From: Halisarca cf. caerulea
Taxonomy: Eukaryota; Porifera; Demospongiae; Chondrillida; Halisarcidae
Assembly (NCBI GenBank): GCA_963170055.1
Contig: CAUJGJ010000397.1
Span: 10,663,801-10,727,800, forward strand
Direction: 5' to 3'
Length of the DNA: 64,000 bases
A model generated the notes under the pieces. The model was not told the DNA's origin, did no database searches, and was given only the letters and a program-made list of their open reading frames with translations. A program made the position numbers and the translations under genes. Below, one piece after another: positions 1-10,542 of the stretch (position 1 is the first letter of the stretch; the number at the start of each line of letters is the position of its first letter).

Positions 1-63
1 TTCTTTCCTGTTTAGGAATTACAAACACAAAAGAGACAAATTGTGTATACATAGTACCACTAA

Positions 64-655
64 TACCCCTTTCACATGGACCCTCTAATCTGGATTAAAT
101 CCGGATCGAATCTGGAATAGAGCGTTCTATTGTCACATTCCAAATCCAATTCGAAACCACCTCTGGAGGTAGTTTTGATTCGGATTATACGTCATAAAAC
201 CGCTTCAAAGACGGCGGAACGTGGTCGTACGTGGAGCAAAGACGAAATTTGAGGACTGATAGCTGCATGGAGTGACGAGGAGATACAGCACGAACTTAGC
301 GATGCTTACAAAAATGAAGCAAAGATCGCCAATGAATTGTCAAAGGCGGGATATAGCAGAAGTTCGAAGCAATGCCGTGATAAAATCAAACAGTTTATAA
401 CTGTTGAAAACGATCGCCGCACTGAACTTCTCTTTGTTGCATTTGACAGTGTTTCCTCCATTTATGAATCCAAAACAGTGCATAAACTTTGCTACTGTTT
501 GTTTAACAAACAGTAACAAAACGCTGACTCTTCTCAGATGCCATTTTCATACACTTTGCGCAATCAACCCTCAATCCATGTGAATGCGCATATCCAGCTA
601 ATCAGAATTATCCCCAATCTGCATTGAATCCAGATCATTCCATGTGAAAGGGGTA
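64..655. mobile_element. Non-autonomous PIF/Harbinger relic (H1)
   Basis: Inverted ends start TACCCCTTTCACATGGA at the left and are mirrored at the right (TCC-ATGTGAAAGGGGTA). TAA lies directly outside both ends (61-63 and 656-658), the 3-bp duplication expected of PIF/Harbinger. Subterminal sequence is rich in 'atccggat'-type motifs shared with the larger Harbinger copies at 13.4 and 46.5 kb. No transposase remains; only a Myb-like fragment is inside. Confidence 0.8.
232..399 (+). pseudogene. Myb/SANT-like Harbinger accessory protein, fragment
   Basis: Reads W-S-K-D-E-I, then an in-frame TGA, then a helical stretch ending KAGYSRSSKQCRDKIK. The spaced tryptophans and the Q-C-R-D-K-I-K helix match the trihelix/Myb-like DNA-binding domain that Harbinger elements encode next to their transposase; compare the intact copy at 48.1-49.3 kb (DQCRTKIKALKKKYK). 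One stop and loss of everything downstream make it a relic inside H1. Confidence 0.6.
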
Positions 656-812
656 TAATTATGATAAGTTAAACTTGGCTCGCCAGGTATGGAACTTTTA
701 TTGAAAAATGTTTTAATTTAAATATTGTAAATATTAATTATTGTTTAATATTAAATTAATTGTAATCATTATAAATATTAAATAAAATTATTACAATGAT
801 TTAACCAAAATC

Positions 813-1080
813 AATAATTGAAGGGTCCAACGGAAGAAGTTGATAAGTCCATTTTTCAACAAGTCCTTTTTTCCTCGGTTTTACATTAGATTCATATGTA
901 CTTTGCTAGGATATCAGACTGTTTTCAGTTTAATACCAATGAAGACTATATATATCTCATACACAATGTCAGAAGGCAAGAAACAACAAAGGGCATTTGT
1001 ATCTAAAATTAAATTGGGGAAAAGAAGGAATACGTGAAAATGGACTTATCAACTTCTTCCGTTGGACCCTTCAATTATTA
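813..1080. mobile_element. 268-bp MITE with 43-bp perfect inverted ends
   Basis: The first 43 bases (starting AATAATTGAAGGGTCCAACG) are the exact reverse complement of the last 43. Only about 180 bp lie between the arms. The short reading frame inside is not convincing as a gene. The superfamily is unclear because the AT-rich flanks hide the target duplication. Perfect arms suggest recent mobility or gene conversion. Confidence 0.8.
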
Positions 1081-1359
1081 TAATAATATATTCCACTTAC
1101 AACTGTTAATAATCATATAATAATTGTTTATAATAAAAATATAGTAAATGTGTATGCATGTGTTGTAAGTAGTATCAAAATGTTAATACAGTGAAACCTC
1201 CATAATCCGGACACCCTTGGGACCATAGTGAAGTGTCCTGATTAGGGAGGTGTCCTTATTTCAGAGGTTCTTGAAAATCGATTCAACAAACATTGTACAA
1301 CATCATATAATATGGTATATGTCACAACACAACATAGTACTGTATGTTATTAAGACGGA

Positions 1360-3012
1360 CTATTGTTCTGCAGTAGTTAAGAAGGCATCTAGAGTGCTCT
1401 GCTTTGATCTAGAAGCATAGGATATGTAACTCAAACGCGTAACTGAAGTAGTTAGATGGTTGACTTCTGTAGCCTCAGTAGTGAAACCTTTGTTATCAAG
1501 AAAAGAAGCAACGTCGGTTAGATGTTGGATAGCTTCTGTAAAAGACTTTATTCTTGGCTGGAGGATCACTGAAGAGTGAAATGCATACTCATCTGCATCG
1601 CTATCATCTTCATTGCTACCATCATTGTGATGCAATGCTTTAGGCCTGCCAATTTCATCAAGGAACGAAGCATCCCAACCTTCTTCATCAAAGTGCTGGC
1701 AAACTGGCAGCTGATCATCTGCTTGAATGAACTCATCAGCTGAGCAGCACTGAATACCATCCATCCTGCTGATCATGCCTTGCAATTCATCAGAATCAGC
1801 ATACAGTTCGTCTGCCTCAAAGTTAGCAAATGAATCATATTCAATGGAGCGAGACACAAGCTGTAACTCTGAATTAAGTATTCCAGCCTTTCTGAAACAT
1901 TTTGTATTGTGTCTTTGGACACGGCCTCCCATGCTTCTGTAATCCACCTCATAGCTTTAAGTACATCAACAGTCATCAAAATTTCATGAGCAGATGAGCA
2001 CTTATCAATTTGCACAAGTACATGCTGCATTAAGAGCTTGCGATAATGTATTTTAAAGTTCTGAATCATTCAAAGATCTAAAGGTTGCAGGACTGAGGTT
2101 GTGTTTGGAGGTAGAAAGATGACTTTGATGTTGGAGAATTTTTCCAACAAATCCTGTGGATGACAACCTGCATTATCCATCAGTAACAGGATTGACCCAC
2201 CTTGTGCCTTAATTTTTGAGTTGAGCTTCTTCAAGAGACTGTGCATAATCTCACTAGTCATCCAGGATTGTGCTTGGCAGTAGTACTGAACTGGCAAATT
2301 GCTTTGGTCTACTCCCTTGAAACAGCGTGGGTTCTCTGACTTCCAGATTACAGCTGGCTTGAACTCTTTTCTCCACTGGCATTGATGAATATTGCAACAG
2401 TAACTCTTTGCTTACTTTTCGTCCCACCCTTGCTTGCACTACCCTTCTGTGCTAATCCCTTAAGAGCCCTCCAAAAGCAGCCCGTTTCATCCATGTTCCA
2501 AATATCCTTCGCTTTGTATCCCCTGGTAATCTCTGGTAGGCGTTCTTTCCATGAGTCAACAGTATCCCCTTTAACTTCATTGGATTCACCGCATAGTGTC
2601 AACTTTTTTATATTGTGTCTGATTTCCACTTTTCCAGCCACCCATTTGAGGCTTTGAAGTCTGGTTGACCAAGGTGACTTGCAATATCCTTTGCTTTTCG
2701 ACAAAGACGTGAACCATCTGGATACACATTCTTTTGAACAGCAAGGAGGTACCAATTGTAAAGAAGATCGTTGACCTCGCTGAATTGTGATGGCCGAGCC
2801 CTTTTAAGAGAGCGATGTCTTTCACTCGATGTGTTTGACTCGTACAGCTCGATAATTGTGTCCTTGTTATGAAGGATAGTGCTCACTTGTGTCTTTCCAC
2901 AGTCAAAAATTTCCGCCAACTTCCTTATCCCAAGAGATGGATCGCTTTTAGTTTTTTTCACAAGTTTATATTTCTTTTGGAGCGTTAAGTGGTTATGTTT
3001 CTTGGTCGACAT
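1360..3012 (-). pseudogene. Tigger-like transposase (DDD), broken
   Basis: Translated from ATG at 3012 leftward. The N-terminal helix-turn-helix (KLAEIFDCGKTQVSTIL) is followed by a CENP-B-like second DNA-binding region (around YNWYLLAVQKNVYPDGSRL). The DDE_1 catalytic core then shows first Asp in IWNMDETGCFW, second in LLMDNAGCH and third in VLQPLDL. The C-terminal tail has the usual Tigger pattern (SFTEAIQHL ... KQSTLDAFL). It is inactivated by a frameshift near 2620, another near 2360, a TGA after QPLDL at about 2070 and a further shift near 1940. The active protein would cut and paste at TA; this copy cannot. Confidence 0.85.
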
Positions 3013-3119
3013 CTCAGCACCAATCCTGTCCCTTCCAACAGTCAACCACGTGGTATGGGGCACGTGGCTAATAGATTATTTTAGATCAAAATGCTAATAG
3101 ATTATTGCACAACAAGGAC

Positions 3120-3494
3120 ATGGCGGGATCTCAGCAACCTCTAGCCAGCTGCGAAATTTCTTCTTTCATTCGAGGTGTTCATGCTTACAACGAAGAGTGG
3201 ATGTCATATGAAGAAGAGACGCTTAGTTTGCAGCGAGAACCAGAGAATAGCCATGATAAATATGCAGTAGCTGTTGTAAAAGACGCCATCGTCGTAGGTC
3301 ATGTTCCCTTCAATTTAGCACCCTTACTCTCTTCATTTCTCTCCCGGCCCTTCAACAATGGTACAGCTGAAGTAACTGGTCCCTGGGTGAACTGCAGAGC
3401 AGGATATGGGCTGGAGCTACCATGTGTTTATCAATTGAACGGCCCGCAAAAGTACATTGCCAAGCTAGAGGAACTCACAGCTTCATTATACTAG
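3120..3494 (+). CDS. HIRAN-domain protein carried by the Tigger element
   Basis: 124 codons from the ATG at 3120, uninterrupted. The pattern is that of a free-standing HIRAN domain: FIRGVHAYNEEW, then LSLQREPENSHDKYAVAVV, VVGHVPFNLAP, and a closing AEVTGPW stretch. HIRAN domains of the HLTF/Rad5 helicases bind 3' single-stranded DNA ends and usually sit N-terminal to SNF2 motors; no motor is present here. The gene is divergent from the Tigger transposase, with about 107 bp between start codons, and lies between the element's subterminal sequences, so it is best read as TE cargo. It lacks the stops seen in its neighbour. Whether it is expressed is unknown. A diverged relative of the domain recurs in the MITEs at 54.2 and 59.5 kb. 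Confidence 0.65.
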   Translation: MAGSQQPLASCEISSFIRGVHAYNEEWMSYEEETLSLQREPENSHDKYAVAVVKDAIVVGHVPFNLAPLLSSFLSRPFNNGTAEVTGPWVNCRAGYGLELPCVYQLNGPQKYIAKLEELTASLY

Positions 3495-3639
3495 AAATAT
3501 TTCCTGTTTTGTACACTTATTTTACTATAAAGGCCATTAATAATTATTCTCTGTCCACTATGAAGAAAGAAAAGTTACCTTTAGGGGCACATAATAGCGT
3601 CCGTTTTACGGAATAGAGAGGTGTCCGCATTTCGGAGAG

Positions 3640-3925
3640 TAATATATATCCTCCTCTCGCGCCTCCTACAGCGCCATTCCTTTTGAAGTTGGCTACACTG
3701 TATATGATCGATATAAGATCGATCTGCTAAACAAAACTACTGAGATTTAAAATTGTACTTCCAATATGTGCAATTTCTTCATCTTTGTCATTTTTCTAGA
3801 GGGAGACAGTGGGTGTGCATGAAACATGCGCTAATAACGAAAACATGACCCTGTAATGCATTTTACTTACAACTCTTTCCAATAATTAACTATCTTTCTC
3901 CTTTTTCTATATAGAGGGAAAGATA
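3640..3925. other. Spacer between Tigger and EnSpm elements
   Basis: No coding or repeat structure that I can support. It contains a short pyrimidine-rich tract and two 'agaggga' motifs. Confidence 0.5.
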
Positions 3926-3937
3926 CACTGTAAAGAA

Positions 3938-4230
3938 TGGTGTGCTACAGTAGCACAAGTTCAGCACGACACATGTGCTGTTTAAGCATACTAATGCCGC
4001 TGCACAGTGTCAATTCAGCACATATGTTAATGTAGCACAATTACATGTGCTTAAATAGCACCATTATGATATTACACACAATAATATTTGCACATGTGTC
4101 ATAGTAGCACATTAGCAGTGTGCTGTAACTGCATACTTGTGAACTACATACAATTGAAATAGCACGGGTGCTCAAAATGCCACTTAATGTGCCACTGGAG
4201 CACATTATTTCATTCCAAAATGTGCAATCT
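3938..4230. repeat. EnSpm subterminal repeats (TGTGCTA / TAGCACA)
   Basis: About a dozen degenerate copies of a 7-bp motif in both orientations (gtgctac, tagcaca, gtgctgt, agcacat) are packed just inside the CACTG end. Subterminal arrays of this kind are the transposase binding region in CACTA elements. Confidence 0.65.
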
Positions 4231-4264
4231 TAACACTCATCTTCGTCAATAATAATACTGCATG

Positions 4265-4640
4265 TTACAATACTTCAACAGCTTTGATAAGTGCATTCAA
4301 TATCAGTAGTGTCTTTCTCAGTAACCAAATAAAAGTCTTGAATGTGATGCAAATGTAAAACACTGTGCCTGAACAAATCAGTAAATGAAATAACATCTGT
4401 TTCAGAAGTACGAGATACACAGTAGGCAACAAAATGTGGCATAAATTGGCGAGTTTCAAAGATTTCCACAGCAAAGTATTTCTTATCTGATAACACATAG
4501 ATATCTGTGGTGCGTCCAAAAGCGGGTTCAAATTGTCTTGGTGGTAAACGAACGAGACATCCAACTTTGTAATTCACACCATGGGCAGGTAGGTTATGTG
4601 CACATCGAGCAGCTGAAGGGCGTTTCTGTGGCTTCACACA
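4265..4640 (-). pseudogene. EnSpm-like transposase, C-terminal exon
   Basis: Encodes KVGCLVRLPPRQFEPAFGR, then TTDIYVLSDKKYFAVEIFET and FVAYCVSRTS ... LHLHHIQDFYLVTE. This arrangement (basic loop, 'FG.I.DIYV' strand, 'YF.V...ET', 'H.VAY.VS') is one I associate with the C-terminal end of animal EnSpm-type proteins. It reads open to a stop at 4265 and lies next to the element's subterminal repeats, as expected for the last exon. Confidence 0.55.
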
Positions 4641-5485
4641 TTGTTATCAATTTGCATCTCATTATCGAGCTGTGATCAGGTGCAGTTTGCATGACTATTC
4701 ATGATGCATTTCGATCATTTATCAAGCCAAGTTGAATTTGTACACATGTAAGTCTCAAACGTCTCCAGTTCTTAATTTTTTTCGAAATTTTGTACACGTT
4801 TTGTTCCTTTTTACCTAATTTCACGTACGAAAATCCGTATACTTTCGTAACTATACATTTACGAGTAACAGTCACCTGACGTCCGTGTGACTGTGGCTAG
4901 AAGAGAGTGTTTTGGACTACCAGATTTCTTCTCAAAATGCGGAGATGAAAACCACCCGCTGGAGCTTTGAGAATTTACAAGCTTGTTAACAAAGGGTAAG
5001 ACTAACTTTTCACTGTAGAGCCTCATAAAAGCTTGTTCCTTTCGTTTTATGTGCATGTGTTTGTAAAATAATTCTCTGAAAAGAACGGAAAAGCCTGCAC
5101 ATCTCAGGAACGAAGTGGAATTTCTTGAGGCCCTATGGTGAAAAGGACTCTTCGCCGTGGATAACTTGCCTCCACACCATCTTTAAGTAATCCACGTTTT
5201 GGGATGAAGTTAAAATCATATACATCAAATCAGTTCCAATTTTTTCCTTCAATACGTTAGTTAGAAGTAAACAAAGTAAAGAAATAGGGGATTAAATGTT
5301 CAAACAACTTTCTTTAACTTCATTTCTCCATATTATCCATTGCCCATGAAGAAAAAGGGGGTGTATTTTTGACCAACATATATGGCGGCCATTTTGAAGT
5401 TTCCTCTATGTGCACATAACTCACCTGCATGAATACTGACACTAGGTGATTTCAGTATGTAAGTAGGAAGCGGAGTTATACCTGA
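4641..5485. other. Non-coding stretch, probable last intron of the EnSpm gene
   Basis: No convincing reading frame. A donor-like CAG|GTATAA (minus strand) follows the coding fragment ending near 5486. The segment lies between two recognisable coding pieces of the same minus-strand gene, so an intron or decayed exons is the simplest reading. Confidence 0.4.
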
Positions 5486-5717
5486 TTAAAAGGACAGCCT
5501 ATCTGCAACTGCCGAGTTAATGAGTTCCTGATATTTAGCATTACCAATATTGTCACCTGGATATAAAAATGGTGGCAAAGGCTGATTTGAGTGATGTAAG
5601 AGTCGACGGCACAGGAATAATTGATGATTATAATAATTATGATTATTATGATATATGATTATTGTCAGTGGAACATTTTTGAAGTTATTTTCTATCCTAT
5701 CTTTAAAGTGGCCATTT
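5486..5717 (-). pseudogene. EnSpm-like transposase, segment after the MITE insertion
   Basis: Minus-strand translation KNGHFKDRIENNFKNVPLTI continues the line broken at 6023 (CMRMEG ...), giving the family pattern 'MR.E.K..HFK......FKN...'. It is followed by QLFLCRRLLHHSNQP and a region ending NSAVADRLSF and a stop. The reading resumes on the far side of the 305-bp foldback element, showing that the element landed in coding sequence. Confidence 0.55.
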
Positions 5718-6022
5718 TTTTGGCCACTTCCACCTATATTGTTTTTACTTTCACCGGAAGTGTCCGGAACGTCCGGAACGATGTCAATATATATATATAT
5801 ATATATATATGTCAACAACATGGCGGACACGAAATCGGTACAAAATCTTTCGGCTATATTTCGGTGAAATTCATTCGTTTGCTCCTGATTTTATCAGCGA
5901 AGGGTCTTTTAGACCAGAAGAGTTCTTCGAAATATTATTTTAGTCAATAATGCCAATTTCCAAGCGATTCGAGTTTCCAGGGCCGTAGGCGGCCCACGAG
6001 TTTTTTAAACTCGAATCGCTTG
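5718..6022. mobile_element. Foldback MITE, family B, copy 1 (FB-B1)
   Basis: Shares its full length with the copy at 45918-46229: a degenerate 5' hairpin (tttggccactt), tattgtttttactttcacc, cggaagtgtccggaacg, a (TA)n tract, gtcaacaacatggcgg, and a 3' nested hairpin from aagcgattcgag through ggccgtaggcggcc to ctcgaatcgctt. Target duplication at other copies is TTT; here TTT/TCT. Inserted into the EnSpm transposase. Confidence 0.75.
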
Positions 6023-7076
6023 TCTCCTTCCATTCTCATACACCACGCAGCTCAAAGGGGACAGAATCAAAGGATTTGCAGTGGAAGATGCACTAAGTAA
6101 TGAAATTTTGGAGTTAGACTAACAGTTGGGTAAACTTCCTTAAAACATAAATGATGATCTTCAATGAAGAACAGCCAACAAAGCACAGTCCTCTGGTGAG
6201 ATGAAAAAAGATGTTAAAATTGACATAATCGACAACAACATGAGAAAGCAAGCCCAATTTTTGTCACCATCTGGGACATACTGACTGATTATCAAAGGTA
6301 GATACCGACCAAGACACCACCACTGACTGGCTCGTTGGTTAATGTGATCTATTGAATCAAAGCTTGATGGCATATTTGTATTGTCTTGAGGTCCATAATC
6401 AAATGTAGATATATACTTGTTTAGTTGATTGGGGGTAAAAAATTTCTTCTCACAGCAGTATTTTAGCAATAACTGGATTTCTTTAGCCAGTACACCTTCA
6501 AACAAAATATGCATAATATCCTGTGGAAAGCATTTGGTGACCTGAAAGAGGTTAATAGCCATAAACAAAGATCTATGATTAACTCCATAGTTAACAGAGA
6601 TATTTGCAGATACTGAGGAGCCTGATTGTAACCCTTGAACAGCTTAAGCATGCAAATGCTCATCTCGAGTAGTAAACTGATCTGCTCTAAAGTATTTTTG
6701 AATACTTTTCTTAGTTGCAAAGCACTCCCTGCACTTTCGGTAAGCAAATCCTACACCCTCCTTGAAACCACTAACATAATTAGAAGCGAGGGTATCTCCC
6801 AGCATGGCAAGTAATGCCCCTCTATACGTCCTTTTACATCCTTTCATAGTGAAAACTACACCTTCTGGACAACTTAATCTATTCACATCTTCAACAAACT
6901 GGTGTGATAGCTTTCCAATGCCATATTTATGCAAATCAGCAGTTTTACATATTGCAAAAGGGATGATGCAAGGCAGCTGAGATCTTCATTGCAATCGAAT
7001 GTTACCCAAAACAAGTAGAAAGGGGCTTCCTTGTGCTTTCTGGTCTTTGAAACCAAGTGGGTTGGTAACCTCTACA
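6023..7076 (-). pseudogene. EnSpm-like transposase, central region
   Basis: Minus strand, from the Helitron junction: DVEVTNPLGFKDQKAQGSP, then FLLVLGNIRLQ, TGA, RSQLP. Next come KYGIGKLSHQFVEDVNRL, GVVFTMKGCKRTYRGALLAM, LGDTLASNYVSGFKEGVGFA, YRKCRECFAT and the diagnostic FPQDIMHILFEGVLAKEIQL. After a shift it continues EDHHLCFKEVYPTVSLTPKF and HYLVHLPLQI. The 'GD..A....GF.E....A...CR.C' and 'DIMH...EGV' blocks are hallmarks of animal EnSpm-type transposases. Several stops and frameshifts (near 6160, 6470, 6660 and 7000) make it a pseudogene. Confidence 0.7.
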
Positions 7077-7546
7077 TCTTATTATAATGGAGCTAGGCCG
7101 ATTTTTTGCCCGCACTAATCTCCGAAACCGACCGGAGGATTCGCAGCGGACGCGGTTTAAATTTCCAAGCGCTATCTGGAGGGTGTAATTGACGGGTTAA
7201 TCAATCGTTTCCTTGCGAAATGAAGCTTTTCCCACATTTTCCCATACTTTCTTACGAGCCGCCATCTTTGTTTTACGGACGAAAGCGAAGTAGATTATGG
7301 ACTTTCCAGGAGATTCGGTTGTACGCAAACTCCTCCTGGGGGGATGGTGCGACGGCGTTTTCGCTATCGTTTTAGCTCGAAGTAGAAGTCTGTGGGTGAC
7401 ATAAACTATATAGCGGAAAGTGCCCATTTGGAATAAAGAAAGCGAATAGATGGCGAAAGTGTGGGCGTCAAGATATCCGGGTTGACGATTGCGCAATAAT
7501 GTGCTGACGTGTTATAGCGCGCTGCATTGGCGAGCAAAATTTGAAT

Positions 7547-10189
7547 ATGCCGAAAGTGAAGTGGAACACCAAACTCTCAAAGAAATTAAGAGGTTCAGCG
7601 AGGATAAGAACTCTTAGGAGCCATCAGCAACTTCCATTGCTAGAAGACCAATACTCAACCGGCGATCATCTGGAGCCAACCCATCCCGACCAAGCACACA
7701 TTGTTATGGTCCAGTCACCTCCTTCAGATGCAGCTCAAGGGAACAACCAGGAGTCAGCTCAAGAGAATAACCAGGAGTCAGCTCAAGAGAATAACCAGGA
7801 GTCAGCTCAAGGAAATAACCAGGAGTCAGCTCAAGGGAATAACCAGGAGTCAGCTCAAGGGAATAACCAGGAGTCAGGTATTTTGGAGGGTACTGAGGAA
7901 AGTATTCAGGTAAGCAGTGGTGCAGTACACCAAGTGGGTCATAATTATGTGGCAAGAAGCACAAGACGCAAGAGAGCCTATTTCTCAAGGAGTTCTGCAT
8001 CCAAGAGAATAAGGGATCAGAATAGATGTAGTGTGGGGTGCATAAGTGACCCATTTTCCTTTGAGGAGGCAGGTGTCCCTGAATCCATGCAATCCCACTA
8101 CTGTGATAGTCTATTTAATTCACCATGCTGTCCACATTGTAAAGCATATCGTTGGGTACAAGAGCGAAAATCATTGTGTTGTGGTGGAGGGAAGATCAAG
8201 TTATACCCTCTACATCAGCCACCAAGTGAAATGATAGCATTGTTTGATGTCAGTCGTTCGGGAAGCATGTTCTTACATCACATCAGGGCATACAACAATG
8301 CATTAGCTCTTGCATCTCTAGGCTGTAACGAGGTTTGCATGCCAGGATTTAGTCCTAACTTCAAGATCCAGGGAAAGATGTTCCACCGGATAGGATCACT
8401 CCTTCCCGTTGAGAACCAGGCACCAAAGTTTGCCCAGCTGTTTTTCTATGACAGCAACAATGAGTTGGCCAATAGGTTGTCACATCTCAGTCACCTTGAT
8501 CCAGACATTCTTGGCCAATTGCAGGATATGTTGCATGCAAATAACTCATATATACAGTCGTTCAAGGCAGCAATTGAAATTGATTGTGTAGAGAATGTCA
8601 ACATTGTTCTGCATGCCAACAAAAAAATGAAGCCCACAAATGAGCACTGTCGTAGATATAACTTACCAGTGCAATCAGAAGTGGCAGCACTGTTACCTGG
8701 GGAGAGCCACTCCAATTTGGATATCATCATTCACTGTCGGGACGGGGCACTCCAGCGAATCAATGCAGTCCATAGGTCGTATGATCCTCTCCACTATGTG
8801 CTTCTGTTCCCTGAGGGAACAGATGGCTGGCAATTGGGGCTCAAGAGGACTGACAACCGCACACTGTCAGCACTAGATTTCTACTCTCATCGTCTGCAAG
8901 TCAGGGAGGATGATTTCAACATCATCATGAAAAGTCGGCGCCTAATGCAACAGTATGCCGTGGATCAGTGGACAAAGATTGAGTCATCAAGGATGCAGTG
9001 GGTGAAGAGTAACCAGAAGACCATACGAGCCGAGAAATACCAGCGTCTGTATGATGCTCTCAGGGAAGGTGAGATGGTGAATGTAGGGAGAAAGGTAATC
9101 CTGCCACCTACCATATATGGGTCGCCAAGGTTTTATTCAGAGGCCTTCATGGATGCCATGACCATAGTCAGGAAGTTCGGGAAACCTGACTACTTCATTA
9201 CCTTCACCACCAACCCCAAATGGCCTGAGATTCAAGAGTCTTTGTTCCCTGGAGAAGTACCCCATGATTGTCCAGATCTGGCATGTTGGGTGTTCAAGTT
9301 GAAGTATGACTCTCTGATGAATGACCTACTGAAGAAGAATGTGCTGGGAAAGGTCAAGGCACACACTGTCACCATTGAATGGCAGAAGAGGGGACTGACG
9401 CATGCCCACATCCTCCTGATCATGGAAGATCAGGATAAGCCAAAGACACCAGAGAAGATTGACACAGTAGTGAGTGCAGAAATCCCGGACCCTGCTATCA
9501 ACCCCAGGCTGCATGAAGTTGTTACTTCCAACAACATTCATGGGCCATGTGGCCACATCAACACCAACAGTCCATGCATGGAGGGAAGAGGGCAGGACCG
9601 CCACTGCACCAAGGACTTTCCTAAGCCTTGCCGCACCACTACTGTAGTCACAGATGATTCCTACCCTCAGTACCGTCGACGCTCACCCAACAATGGTGGC
9701 AGGACTGTAGTTAAGAGGAACAAAGGGGAAGATGTCACTGTGGACAACTCCTTTGTTGTCCCATACAATCCACTGCTGTCACTGCGGTACAAGGCACACA
9801 TCAATGTGGAGGTAGTCTACTCAGTGAAAGCGGTGAAGTACCTGTACAAGTATATCACAAAAGGCCAAGATAGGATTATCATGAGTGTCAGGGATGTGGA
9901 GAATACCCATTTGGAGGACGAAGTGGAAAACTACATAAATGCACGCTACATTTCTGCAGGTGAGGCACTCTGGAAGATCTATGGGTTCCCCATCCATGAG
10001 AAGTACCCGCCTGTGGAGAAACTGCCATGCCACCTTCCCAACCAGCAGCAAGTGCTATTTGAAGAGCATCAAGTGGAGCAAGTACTACAGCAGGGACCAC
10101 CAGTCACCAAGCTGACTGCCTACTTTGATACAAATGTGCAAGACCCTTCTGCAAGGCTCATTCTGTACCCAGACTTCCCCCGTTTTTAG
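7547..10189 (+). pseudogene. Helitron RepHel, N-terminal (Rep/HUH) part, truncated by MITE
   Basis: 880 codons from ATG 7547 (MPKVKWNTKLSKKLRG). Residues 63-110 are six copies of an 8-residue AQ(G/E)NNQES repeat. Cysteine pairs at CPHCKAY and a following CC form a likely zinc region. Then comes the Helitron-like N-terminal domain (LHYVLLFPEGTDGWQLGL), YFITFTTNPKWPEIQ, the HUH nuclease motif GLTHAHILL (HAH at 619-621) and the two-tyrosine motif YLYKY at 765-769. Such proteins nick and rejoin single strands in rolling-circle transposition. The frame ends at a TAG supplied by the MITE FB-A1 at 10186. Without it the frame reads ...DFPRF|TWNLKDKKW... into the helicase half. Confidence 0.88.
7733..7876 (+). 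repeat. 24-bp coding minisatellite, six units
   Basis: Six units of a 24-bp repeat (gctcaaggraayaaccagga, then gtca) encode AQ(G/E)NNQES in the Helitron protein. Units 2-3 carry E, the others G. Near-identity suggests slippage. Confidence 0.9.
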
Positions 10190-10252
10190 GGGCTGCCGCA
10201 GGCAACCCCTATATTGTTTTCATTTGGACTTCCGGTGTGTAATGCTCGTCCG

Positions 10253-10286
<34 letters not shown>

Positions 10287-10538
10287 TTTGAAGAAAAGTC
10301 TTATAATAGAGAATTTATATAATAGTAATAGAGAAGTATGAATTTATACAGAAATGAGTTATAGGAATTGTTTTGAAAACAATTGCCAAATATGGCAATT
10401 GTTTTCAAAACAATCGTCCAGTTACAATAAACAGTATGTTCAATGAATGTTCAGCTGTGCACTAACCCTTCAATGTTTTGCAAGTAATTCGAGTGTGTGG
10501 GGCGGCAGTCCCCACGAGTTTTTAACTCGAATTACTTG
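10186..10538. mobile_element. Foldback MITE, family A, copy 1 (FB-A1), in the Helitron
   Basis: 353 bp flanked by TTT (10183-10185 and 10539-10541). The 5' hairpin is ttaggggctgccgcaggcaa, then cccc. Then come tattgttttcatttggactt, a (TA)n tract, a 48-bp central palindrome (attgttttgaaaacaattgc mirrored) and a 3' nested hairpin aattcgag...ctcgaattac. Copies of the same family lie at 25924 and 55703. It adds a TAG stop and a 356-bp frame-breaking insert to the Helitron gene. Confidence 0.88.
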
Positions 10539-10542
10539 TTTT

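Larger units (their letters stand above)
1189..3639. mobile_element. Tigger/pogo element T1
   Basis: The left end reads TA then CAGTGAAACCTCCATAATCC, a standard Tigger/pogo terminus with TA target. The right subterminal sequence (about 3596-3637: acggaatagagaggtgtccg, then catttcgg) is the matching inverted subterminal region, but the last dozen bases corresponding to GGTTTCACTG are replaced. Cargo is a decayed transposase on minus and a HIRAN ORF on plus, divergently arranged. Confidence 0.8.

Noticed and set aside
840..1037. 65-codon frame inside the palindromic MITE
   Set aside because: It spans the inverted arms and has no recognisable motif or ATG.
5621..5867. Plus-strand frames with Ile/Tyr runs
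   Set aside because: They read through the (TA)n of FB-B1; minus-strand EnSpm coding explains the flank.
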